From JAZDFC01 sp043808235 (lineage in GTDB: Bacteria > Bacteroidota > Ignavibacteria > Ignavibacteriales > Melioribacteraceae): a DNA stretch of 43,366 nt. The notes beneath the pieces are model-generated. The model was not told the DNA's origin, made no database searches, and saw only the letters and a program-made list of their open reading frames with translations. The position numbers were made by a program, and so were the translations under genes. Below are positions 17,558-25,441 of the stretch, piece by piece. The stretch is from the NCBI GenBank assembly GCA_043808235.1, contig JAZDFC010000015.1, forward strand, positions 1 to 43,366. The letters run 5' to 3'. Each line of letters begins with the position of its first letter. The stretch's first letter is position 1.

Positions 17558-19171
17558 ATGATTAAATCCCATCTTCACAAAGTAATTACCGGATTGTTTT
17601 TGCTTACGGCACTAACAATTTTGAGTTCTTGCGAATCCAAACAAAAGGTTGATCCGGGCAAAATTGCGGAATACAATAAACCTGCAGTTGTGTATATAGA
17701 AACATACTGGCAGGGTAAAGTCAGTTTCCCCGGCGTAGGAATCGATGAGAACGCATTAACCGCTTATGCAAACGAGGTTTATTATCGTAAACAACTTACC
17801 GCGGAAGAACTCGTTGTTGAGTTGATAAATGAGATACTAAATAATCCCGAACGTTATATCATGGCCGATCCGTCTCAGCAAAAAGAAAAAGAAGTGCGTT
17901 CCGGCGCTTCAGGATCGGGTATGGTAATTACACCCGACGGTTATGTGGTTACAAACGCGCACGTGGTAAAAGTTGAAGATGATGAACTGAAACAAATGAT
18001 AATCAGTCAGGCATTTCAGGAACAGATTAGCGAAGATATACAGCAGACTAATCAGGATTTAGCGGCTTCGGGAATTTCACTTACCGAGGAACAAAAAGCC
18101 AGGTTGTCGCAAGTTTATGCTGCCTTTTATGCCCAGTACATGACGCTTGTTACCCGACCGGTAATTCAATCATTTGTAAATCTCGGTGCGGCTATACCCG
18201 GTTACGGAAATGTTCAAAAAGGTTATCCAGCCGAAATTAAGAAAGTCGGCGAAGCCGCTCCCGGCAAGGATGTTGCCATTCTGAAGATTAATGCAAATAA
18301 TCTTCCAACTGTAGCAGTAAGCGACGGTAAAGTAACAATTCAAGATCAAGTGATTGCAATGGGCTACCCCGGAGTTGCGACATTTAATCCATACTTAACC
18401 AATGACCAAAGCAATATCGTACCAACTACAACCGCCGGCACAATAAGCGCATTTAAGAAAATGGGAACCGGTGCGTGGGATGTTTACCAGCACGACGTAG
18501 CCATAACACATGGCAACAGCGGCGGACCATTGTTTAATGATCGCGGCGAAGTAATAGGAGTAAATACTTTCGGCAGCGGGAAATATAATTCCCAGACAGG
18601 TTCATGGGAAGAGGTTCAGGGATTTAATTTCTCAATTCCATCAACAATTGTCACCGAGTTTTTACATGAATTAAATGTAGCGCCGGTTGAAGGGAAACTT
18701 ACAGAACAATACCGCCAGGCAATTGATTACTACTTCGATAATCATTTCGAAGCAGCACGTGATATCTTCAAAGAAATTTATGATGCAAGTTCGTCATTCC
18801 CGTATGTTCAAGAAATGAAGGAAAAATGTATCGCCGAAATTAACGCCGGAAGAAACGTAGCTCTTCTTCCATGGACAATTATATTTATTGCAGGCGGAGT
18901 ATTAGTTGCCGGACTCGCATTTTTGTTTTTCTTTGTACTTCCTAAAAGGAAAACTCAAGTAACACCTCAAGCTCCAAAAATAGTAGTCCCGCAAGTTGTA
19001 AGCGAATCTGTAAAAGTCGATGATGCTACGGTAGTTATGAAGGAAGAAAAAGCTGATGTTGAAAAAACTATTGTTGAAATGCCGTCTGCGAAACCGCGCT
19101 TCTGCTCGGAGTGCGGAAATAAAATCGAACCGCTTGATAAATTCTGTTCCAACTGTGGACACAAGGTTTAG
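17558..19171 (+). CDS. Membrane-anchored HtrA-like serine protease with C-terminal zinc ribbon
   Basis: Protein of 537 aa from the ATG at 17558, chosen because GAGGAG lies 5 bases upstream and the N-terminus is a lipoprotein signal ending LTILSSC (C25). Trypsin-like S1C fold: H135 in VVTNAHVV, D238 in GKDVAILKI, S321 in THGNSGGPLF. About 100 residues between His and Asp hold an unusual glutamine-rich helical insert (QMIISQAFQEQISEDIQQ). No PDZ domain follows; instead a TPR-like stretch (380-430), a transmembrane segment (438-462), a charged linker, and a zinc ribbon RFCSECGNK...KFCSNCGHKV (C516, C519, C530, C533). The protease would be outside and the ribbon in the cytoplasm. Substrate unknown. 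Confidence 0.88.
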   Translation: MIKSHLHKVITGLFLLTALTILSSCESKQKVDPGKIAEYNKPAVVYIETYWQGKVSFPGVGIDENALTAYANEVYYRKQLTAEELVVELINEILNNPERYIMADPSQQKEKEVRSGASGSGMVITPDGYVVTNAHVVKVEDDELKQMIISQAFQEQISEDIQQTNQDLAASGISLTEEQKARLSQVYAAFYAQYMTLVTRPVIQSFVNLGAAIPGYGNVQKGYPAEIKKVGEAAPGKDVAILKINANNLPTVAVSDGKVTIQDQVIAMGYPGVATFNPYLTNDQSNIVPTTTAGTISAFKKMGTGAWDVYQHDVAITHGNSGGPLFNDRGEVIGVNTFGSGKYNSQTGSWEEVQGFNFSIPSTIVTEFLHELNVAPVEGKLTEQYRQAIDYYFDNHFEAARDIFKEIYDASSSFPYVQEMKEKCIAEINAGRNVALLPWTIIFIAGGVLVAGLAFLFFFVLPKRKTQVTPQAPKIVVPQVVSESVKVDDATVVMKEEKADVEKTIVEMPSAKPRFCSECGNKIEPLDKFCSNCGHKV

Positions 19172-19234
19172 ACTAAGGTGAAGGTGGAGGCTAAAGTTTA
19201 AAAATATTAGGTAAGCCGATTCAATAATTTATAA

Positions 19235-19267
19235 AAAAGCGAAGACCATTACGTGCTTCGCTTTTTA
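19235..19267 (+). terminator. Rho-independent terminator after the protease gene
   Basis: An 11-bp perfect stem AAAAAGCGAAG / CTTCGCTTTTT with an 11-base loop and a T5 run, 64 bases after the protease stop. The A-run on the left lets it work in both directions. Confidence 0.85.
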
Positions 19268-19320
19268 ATTTATATCACTATAAATAATTACGGCAATTTT
19301 CTCTTTCCTCTTTAATAAAC

Positions 19321-19673
19321 TTAACTTATTTCTATTGCATAAAAATCAGTCTGTCTTTGATGCTTTCCCGGTAATTTGTCTGAAGTAACTGTAATAATTT
19401 TTTTTAGAGTATCGCTTAAATGAAGCTGCTTAGAAACAATAATTCCAAAGTGTGATTCTTTTCTTCAAAGGAATTATTATGAATTATCACAAAATCTCTG
19501 ACATTATAAGTAAAAATGCATCGTCCTAACTTTACTGCTTCGTTAAATAACTCAGCATCCGTAATTCCTTTTTTATCTATTTCTTGAATATTTAGAGCAT
19601 CATATCCTCGATTGCGTATTGCGTTTGCCAACGCAAAGTGAACATCTTCATCTATAAGCAGTTTGATTTTCAT
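19321..19673 (-). pseudogene. DUF5615 PIN-like toxin, frameshifted
   Basis: The N-terminal 74 residues (KIKLLIDEDVHFALANAIRN, ADLE-like GITDAELFNEA, FTYNVRDFVIIHN) match the DUF5615 PIN-like family, with acidic residues D8, E9, D10 and D61-type positions kept. After NH at about 19455 the frame changes and stops at 19416. The family's expected C-terminus, FGIIVSKQLHLSDTLKKI, is present in another frame and runs to a stop at 19321. Removing the extra dinucleotide in GTGTG (19450-19454) restores a 116-aa protein of normal length. So this is a toxin with a 2-base insertion, or a sequencing error. It is preceded 6 bases upstream by its DUF433 partner. Confidence 0.8.
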
Positions 19674-19679
19674 TTAATT

Positions 19680-19994
19680 TTATTCATCTAAACCTGCATT
19701 ATAAACGGAATTGTTTTCGCGAATTTCACTATCAATTTCTTCCTGATGATCAAAATAATAGGCCAAAGCTGAATGCACTTGTGAAGGACGTAAATGAGAT
19801 AGTGAAGACAAAATTTCATCTACATTCATCCCCAATTGATAATAACCTGCAATCGTTCTAACAGTAGTTCTTGTACCGTTAATTATTGGAGTACCATTAG
19901 AGATTAATCGATTAAAAGAGATATAAGGATATTTTATCAAACCCTTTGTTGATGTTAATTTTTTCGTTTTTTTGTTTACTTCTTTTGTAATCAT
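19680..19994 (-). CDS. DUF433 family antitoxin
   Basis: Protein of 104 aa. The DUF433 core is YISFNRLISNGTPIINGTRT, TVRTIAGYYQLGMNVDEIL and PSQVHSALAYYFDHQEEID, a VapB-like helix-turn-helix domain. DUF433 genes are typically paired with DUF5615 PIN-like genes as type II toxin-antitoxin modules, and here the toxin starts 6 bases downstream. A lysine-rich leader (~20 residues) precedes the domain. The protein should bind its own promoter and neutralise the toxin. The antitoxin is intact while the toxin is frameshifted. Confidence 0.88.
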   Translation of the reverse strand: MITKEVNKKTKKLTSTKGLIKYPYISFNRLISNGTPIINGTRTTVRTIAGYYQLGMNVDEILSSLSHLRPSQVHSALAYYFDHQEEIDSEIRENNSVYNAGLDE

Positions 19995-20101
19995 ATTATT
20001 CCGTTTTTAAAAATTAACAAAAACTATCCGGTAAATCTTTGGACAGTAACAAATCAATAATACCGAAAAAGTTCCTTAGTCTCAGCCTTAGCCTAACTTC
20101 T

Positions 20102-21214
20102 CTACTGATAATACTCGTAATCGTAACTCAGTAAAATTTCCGGCTCATCGATAGCATTGTAACTTATTGCTTTTATTAAATTTCCGGAGTCATCGTATTC
20201 GAAAGAATATTTGTTGGCGATTTTCCCGGTTTCATCAAACTCAACTTCCTGGCTCTTTTGCTGGTTCGCATTATATTTTGTTGTAATTTTTTTAATTGGC
20301 AAATTCTCGGCATCGTATTCAACATATTCAATAACATTACCATTCTTGTCGTATTGATAAGTAGTTTTCGAAAGCACATCATTGTCAACACCCACATCGG
20401 TTCTCTCGGTTACATTGCCGTCGGAATCAACCTGATACTTTACTTTTCCAAGAATTTCACCGTCGGGATCGTAATTGGTTTCTTCATATAAATAACCGTC
20501 AAGATCATATTTATAAACTGTTTTGGATTGTAATTCGCCGGAGCCATCATAAAATCCTTTACTTTCAAGTAAGTTTTTATCGGAATATTTGTAAGTGACT
20601 TTATCCACCATTTCGCCATCGGCGCTATAAGTTACATCTTCCACTTTTTGATTACCTTCATATCTGTAAACCATCTTTTGCAAGATACTCCCATCCATAT
20701 CATAATCCGCTTGCGAAGTCATGTTTCCGGATGCATCGTAACCGTAAGTTTGTTTCATCTCAACATCGCCATCCACATTATAGACTACCATTTCGGTTTT
20801 ATTATTTGCCTCGTCATAAGCATACTTTTCTTTTTTATCAACATCCCCTTCTTCTGTGTATGTTAATAAAAGAAGCTGGTTGCCGTTTGGATCGAATTCC
20901 ATGTAAAAGTTTTTTATTCCATTTTCTTCAGGTTGCCCAAATTTATAAAGGAATTGACTCTGAGCAATTTTTTTTACCGGTAATTTTTTCGGCTCCTTTG
21001 TTTTTTCGGCAGTCTCTTTTACTTTTTTATCAACAACAGTTTTTAAGTCGGTAGGATTTTGCTGTTTTGTCGGTTCCTTCTTCTTAAGGTTATCCATTAA
21101 TTCTTTCAACTTCAGATTCTTTTTTTTCTCCTGCGCAAAAGTTTTCTCGCACTGTATAACCGGACCGAGTAACAGTGCGGCAACAATAACCAAAAACAAT
21201 ATCTTTTTTGACAT
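20102..21214 (-). CDS. Secreted protein of ten 26-residue YD/RHS-like repeats
   Basis: Protein of 370 aa with a signal peptide (KKILFLVIVAALLLGPVIQ, to about residue 28), a lysine-rich spacer (29-85), then ten repeats of 26 residues (one of 25) covering 105-363. The repeat reads roughly Y-x-Y-D-x-x-G-N-x-x-E-x-x-x-Y-D-x-D-G-x-x-x-x-K-x-x, as in YGYDASGNMTSQADYDMDG and YKYDLDGYLYEETNYDPDG. It recalls RHS/YD and MORN-type beta-hairpin repeats and would form a regular beta-sheet array in the periplasm or outside. There is no RHS core or toxin tip, so it is not a polymorphic toxin. Monocistronic; function unknown. Confidence 0.85.
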   Translation of the reverse strand: MSKKILFLVIVAALLLGPVIQCEKTFAQEKKKNLKLKELMDNLKKKEPTKQQNPTDLKTVVDKKVKETAEKTKEPKKLPVKKIAQSQFLYKFGQPEENGIKNFYMEFDPNGNQLLLLTYTEEGDVDKKEKYAYDEANNKTEMVVYNVDGDVEMKQTYGYDASGNMTSQADYDMDGSILQKMVYRYEGNQKVEDVTYSADGEMVDKVTYKYSDKNLLESKGFYDGSGELQSKTVYKYDLDGYLYEETNYDPDGEILGKVKYQVDSDGNVTERTDVGVDNDVLSKTTYQYDKNGNVIEYVEYDAENLPIKKITTKYNANQQKSQEVEFDETGKIANKYSFEYDDSGNLIKAISYNAIDEPEILLSYDYEYYQ

Positions 21215-21266
21215 GATTTTATTCCCCTGTAATTGATTTTCAGGTAAAATTATTTTGACAGATTGC

Positions 21267-23276
21267 TTACTTAATTAAATTTATTTTGATGCTTCCTGTA
21301 TAATTCTTCGTTTGCAATCTTACGATATAAATTCCGCTCGGCAAATCAGACGCATCAAGTCCTATTTCATATTCACCTGTTTCTTTGAATTCATTCAAAA
21401 CATCGCGAACCTTTTTGCCGAGTATATCGAATAAGGAAATATTGACTATGGCTCTTTCAGCAATAGAGTATTTAATTGTCGTTTCCGGATTGAAAGGATT
21501 CGGGTAATTATTGAAGATAAAGTAGTTGGATGGATTCGCAAGCGCTATTTCAGTTACATTGCTGAAATTATAAGCGCCGTCGAAATCAATCTGTTTTAAT
21601 TTATAAAAATAAGTCCTTCCTTTTAACACCGAATTATCTTTAAAATCATAAGATTGTAACTCGGTAGAGCTACCCGCGCCGGTTACAAATCCAATTTTAT
21701 TCCATGCTGAATTATTTTCGGAACGTAAAATTTCGAAACCGGAATTATTAAGCTCGGTGGCTGTTTGCCAATTTAATACGACTGCATCGTTCGATAACGC
21801 CGCATTAAAACTCAACAACTCAACCGGCGTTGTATAATAGTTAATCGCGGCGAGTGCATCTAAAATTCCCCAACCCATCATATTATTTGGAGCATCTACA
21901 TTCGACGAAGTTTGCCTCATTGCCTCCCTAACTTCCATCGGAGTTAAAGTAGGATGAGCTTGAAGAATTAATGCAGCAACTCCTGCAGCAAGTGGACAAC
22001 TAAATGAAGTGCCATCTGAATTAGTATATCCATTATCAGACCAGGGACTCGCAACGCGAACACTTACTCCCATCGCCATTACATCGGGTTTAATTCTTCC
22101 GTCAACTGTGTTTCCGACGCTGCTGAAAGATGCCCTGTTGCCACTTGAATTTACAGCGCCAACTGCAATTACACTGTCGCCGTCCGAAGGAGCCCCGAGT
22201 GTATTGTGTCCAAAGGCGCTGCCTTCATTCCCAGCGCTATTTACAACAACAACACCGTTCTGAGCTGCTTGATCGGCAGCCGCTGTAATTCGTGGAGTAT
22301 CGCCGTCCATGCTTTCCCATGTATATCCAACATATGGGGCATCAAAACCTATGTAGCCCAATGAGGTGGAGGTAACATCCACGCCATATCCTTCTGCCCA
22401 TTCTATTGCCGCAATCCAATTATCTTCTTCAATCGGAGTTTCGCTATCGGTGTTTTCTGTTTTTGCAAGAAGGAAACTTGCACCGAATGCTGTACCTATC
22501 AACTGTCCGCTTTTAAAACCGCCGAGACATGATAATGTCTGCGTACCGTGTGAACCCTCACCCATATCCGAACCATCGCCAACATCAGCATCGTTATTTA
22601 CAAAATCCCATTTATCAACAATACTCAAATTCTGAAATACAGTATGGCTTAGTCTACTGAATCCGGCATCCATAACACCAATTAGAACTCCGCTACCGGT
22701 AATATTGAGATCATGAACCGCAGCTACGTTAATCTGTTCAATTTGAGTTAAAGATGAGCCATAATTATATGTGTATTGAGTGTTATTACTTTTCAAAGAT
22801 TTAACATCATCAACCTCGCTATTGATAACATTATAATTCTTTTTGAATTTGGCAACAAGGTCAACCGACTTCACAAAATCGAGTTCGGAAATTTTATCCA
22901 ACACATTTTCATTTAAATATGCGCTTACTCCGTTCAACCATTTTGATTTTTGCTTAACTACAACTCCAAGTTTTTCCAACATCGAAATGTAATTTTCACA
23001 AACAGGATAATCGCGTTCGTCGGTAAGTGAATTTGATGATCGTACTTTTGCACGGCGTTGTAACGCTCTTTCGCTTATTAATTCATCAGCCTTATAAAAT
23101 TTGTTGGATGGATATGTGCCTTTGTCTTTAAAAAATATCCACGCTAAAATCTTTTCATCTTTTTCTTTTTTACTTAGTGTTTGCTTAAGCGCAATAGAAT
23201 ATTTTTCAACCGGCGATTGCGCAAATAGACTGAAGTTCATCAATAAAAATCCAAGAAGCACTATTTTCTTCCACAT
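21267..23276 (-). CDS. Subtilisin-like (S8) serine protease with T9SS sorting domain
   Basis: Protein of 669 aa from the ATG at 23276, which has GAAAGG 6 bases upstream and a clean signal peptide (KKIVLLGFLLMNFSLFAQ); an earlier in-frame ATG at 23297 lacks one. A propeptide region precedes the S8 domain: D203 in GVMDAGFS, H243 in GEGSHGTQTLS, oxyanion N350 in NSAGNEGSA, S424 in SDGTSFSCPLAAG. Then come a fibronectin-like segment (LNWQTATELNNSGFEILRS) and a T9SS tail (NNYPNPFNPETTIKY, SGIYIVRLQT). The enzyme should be secreted through the outer membrane and act on extracellular protein. The catalytic triad is complete. Confidence 0.95.
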   Translation of the reverse strand: MWKKIVLLGFLLMNFSLFAQSPVEKYSIALKQTLSKKEKDEKILAWIFFKDKGTYPSNKFYKADELISERALQRRAKVRSSNSLTDERDYPVCENYISMLEKLGVVVKQKSKWLNGVSAYLNENVLDKISELDFVKSVDLVAKFKKNYNVINSEVDDVKSLKSNNTQYTYNYGSSLTQIEQINVAAVHDLNITGSGVLIGVMDAGFSRLSHTVFQNLSIVDKWDFVNNDADVGDGSDMGEGSHGTQTLSCLGGFKSGQLIGTAFGASFLLAKTENTDSETPIEEDNWIAAIEWAEGYGVDVTSTSLGYIGFDAPYVGYTWESMDGDTPRITAAADQAAQNGVVVVNSAGNEGSAFGHNTLGAPSDGDSVIAVGAVNSSGNRASFSSVGNTVDGRIKPDVMAMGVSVRVASPWSDNGYTNSDGTSFSCPLAAGVAALILQAHPTLTPMEVREAMRQTSSNVDAPNNMMGWGILDALAAINYYTTPVELLSFNAALSNDAVVLNWQTATELNNSGFEILRSENNSAWNKIGFVTGAGSSTELQSYDFKDNSVLKGRTYFYKLKQIDFDGAYNFSNVTEIALANPSNYFIFNNYPNPFNPETTIKYSIAERAIVNISLFDILGKKVRDVLNEFKETGEYEIGLDASDLPSGIYIVRLQTKNYTGSIKINLIK

Positions 23277-23386
23277 AAAATACCTTTCGTTTTTCATTTT
23301 GCAGGTTAATATAATTACTAAATCTCATAATAAAAAGAGAACTAACTCACGTCAATTCGATAGTTATTCGACCAAAATTTGTTCAA

Positions 23387-25342
23387 TCAATTTGGCTTTT
23401 GATTATTGCTCAGCATCGCCGCCAATTGCGATTTCAAAATTCTTGCCTGGGAATATTCGGGATAAATTAATAAACATTTCTCAACGCATTCGTAGGCCTG
23501 TTTATAATTTTTCTTTTTCAAGTATGCGCCGGCTAAGTTATACATCACCTGTGCATCCCTCGAATTATACTTAAGACTTAGTTCCAAATATTTTATCGCT
23601 TCATCATCATTATTTTTATTTAGATTAATATTACCTATCCATTTCGCTGAAAACGCATCGGGCTCTATTTCAAATCGTTTTTTGAGATATATCAACGCTT
23701 CATCGAATCTTTGTACCTGCAATAACACGTTGGAAATTTTATTGTAATATTCACCTACAAAGGGAAATTGATAAATTAATGTTTTCATCTGCATAATGAA
23801 GCTATCATATTCTTTCCTCTTCAGATATCCTTCGGCAGCGCTTAACTCAGCTGAAACCCACTGCATATCTTCAACAACATTTTTGTATGCCAGCGTATCA
23901 ATAAAATCTTTTAACTGGAACAATTCATTTTCCGGAAGTTGATTTTTTTTATCAACAAATGGCCAGTCGTTTTTCAACACACGGATTTTGTAATCTGCCA
24001 GCAATGTATCAAGCCGGGTAAAATAGAAATTCGCTTTTGTGATACTATCCGCAGCAGCGGGGTCAGTAAGAACAGACTTAGTTGATGGAAGATATTGTTT
24101 CTTTGCCATTTCTTCGTAAAAGGTTTTCCCCATAATGAAATACCCATCAAGAGTAGGATGCAAGTGATCGGTCATCAATTTTTCCGAAGTTATATTTCCT
24201 TCGCTTTGATTTGCAAATACAGAATCAATATCAACCACTGGCAAGGAATATTCGTGACCAAGTTTTTTTATTAAGCGATTCATTTCTTCCGGGGCACGGA
24301 ACCGGAGAAGGTCCAAATCCTTCGCAAATCTAAAAAGAGAATCCGCCGCTTTGTAGTTTCCTTTATCAAATTCATCTGTGGCTTTGGAGAATATTTCTTC
24401 AGCCGCAGGCATATTATTTTCGCGCTTCGAGATAAATGGTTTTTGATCTTTGAGATTAGAGGTAAGTGTACCAAGAATTAACGGCACATTTTTCTCCTTC
24501 GTCATTGTAATAATGTCCCGCATATTCCCTGCGAATTGTTCGAGACCAGCTTTGTACAAATCGGAGCCGAGTGCTATGTATTGTTCTTTCGCCATCTTCG
24601 ACATCAATGTTCCCTCATCTTCTTTTTTACTTTCTGAAGAAAATAACGAAATACTGCTTTGAATAATTTGCCGCAATAATTGAACCGTGCGGAATTTGTT
24701 CATGTACAGCAGTAATTTTACCACCGCTCTCGAATTACCGAGTGATTCGATTGAACCAACACCAAGCGCGCCGTAATACTCATTATGACCGGTGTAAATA
24801 ATTATCAGATCGGGTTTTTGTTCAAGTACGCCAGGAAGCAAATCCAATAAAGTGTAAGTAGTTATCGCTGTCAGTCCAACGTTCACAACTTCAATTCTCA
24901 ATTCGGGGTATGTCAGTTCAAGCCGTCGTCGTATGTAACGTGAGAAAGAGCCGAGCGGCATATACGGATAACCGGCAGCGCTGCTCTCTCCCATCACAAA
25001 AACCCGGAAAGAGTTTGGCTGCTTCACTTTATCAAAAACATCACGAATAGAAATCGGTGTGGATTTGGTTGATGTAAAATATTTACGAGCCACCTCAAGA
25101 TTCAATCCCATTTGCGAATCGGAAACATCCATCCACTGCGAAACATCTTCACCATAACCAAAAATTCTCAATCCAACTTCGAGCAGTAAAAAAAACAATA
25201 TCGGGATTAATATCATGATAAAATAAAAAACCAATTTCGATCTTTTCTTTGCAGGAATCTGCAGCTCGGTTTTTACTTCCTCTTTTACGATGGGATTTTT
25301 TTTACCGCTTAAATTCTTTTTATCTTTTTTTGAATCGGACAA
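23387..25342 (-). CDS. Membrane SGNH-hydrolase domain protein with C-terminal TPR repeats
   Basis: Protein of 651 aa starting at a TTG preceded by GAGGA. A lysine-rich N-terminus and one membrane segment (about 37-60) are followed by an SGNH/GDSL hydrolase domain: GES (S120) in VFVMGESSAAGYPY, block II glycine in VNVGLTAITT, block III IIIYTGHNEYYG (N187), and block V TDHLHPTLDGYF supplying Asp-x-x-His. A helical middle and three or so TPR motifs follow (FDEALIYLKKRFEIEPDAFS, DEAIKYLELSLKYNSRDAQ, KQAYECVEKCLLIYPEYSQ). Such proteins are usually O-acyl ester hydrolases acting outside the membrane; the substrate is unknown. Transcribed toward the S8 protease, 110 bases apart. Confidence 0.88.
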   Translation of the reverse strand: MSDSKKDKKNLSGKKNPIVKEEVKTELQIPAKKRSKLVFYFIMILIPILFFLLLEVGLRIFGYGEDVSQWMDVSDSQMGLNLEVARKYFTSTKSTPISIRDVFDKVKQPNSFRVFVMGESSAAGYPYMPLGSFSRYIRRRLELTYPELRIEVVNVGLTAITTYTLLDLLPGVLEQKPDLIIIYTGHNEYYGALGVGSIESLGNSRAVVKLLLYMNKFRTVQLLRQIIQSSISLFSSESKKEDEGTLMSKMAKEQYIALGSDLYKAGLEQFAGNMRDIITMTKEKNVPLILGTLTSNLKDQKPFISKRENNMPAAEEIFSKATDEFDKGNYKAADSLFRFAKDLDLLRFRAPEEMNRLIKKLGHEYSLPVVDIDSVFANQSEGNITSEKLMTDHLHPTLDGYFIMGKTFYEEMAKKQYLPSTKSVLTDPAAADSITKANFYFTRLDTLLADYKIRVLKNDWPFVDKKNQLPENELFQLKDFIDTLAYKNVVEDMQWVSAELSAAEGYLKRKEYDSFIMQMKTLIYQFPFVGEYYNKISNVLLQVQRFDEALIYLKKRFEIEPDAFSAKWIGNINLNKNNDDEAIKYLELSLKYNSRDAQVMYNLAGAYLKKKNYKQAYECVEKCLLIYPEYSQARILKSQLAAMLSNNQKPN

Positions 25343-25370
25343 ATCTTCCTCACAACGACTTTATAAAATT

Positions 25371-25432
25371 CTCAGCGCCTTTGCGCCTCTGCGGTTTTCC
25401 TTTTTTCACCGCGGAGGCGCTGAGACGCAGAG
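25371..25432. repeat. Dispersed inverted repeat (CTCAGCGCC...GGCGCTGAG type)
   Basis: Left arm CTCAGCGCCTTTGCGCCTCT and right arm ending GCGGAGGCGCTGAGACGCAG are near-complementary and flank a pyrimidine-rich loop. Repeats of this text class are scattered in many Bacteroidota-like and environmental genomes and look like non-autonomous miniature elements. It fills the gap between the SGNH/TPR gene and the amylase gene and may also act as a hairpin terminator for the amylase. Confidence 0.75.
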
Positions 25433-25441
25433 TTTATATGA

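Noticed and set aside
19416..19460. Programmed ribosomal frameshift in the DUF5615 toxin
   Set aside because: There is no slippery heptamer or downstream structure at the junction, and an AC dinucleotide duplication explains the change more simply.
20102..21214. RHS polymorphic toxin
   Set aside because: It has repeats only, with no RHS core, no variable C-terminal toxin and no immunity gene beside it.
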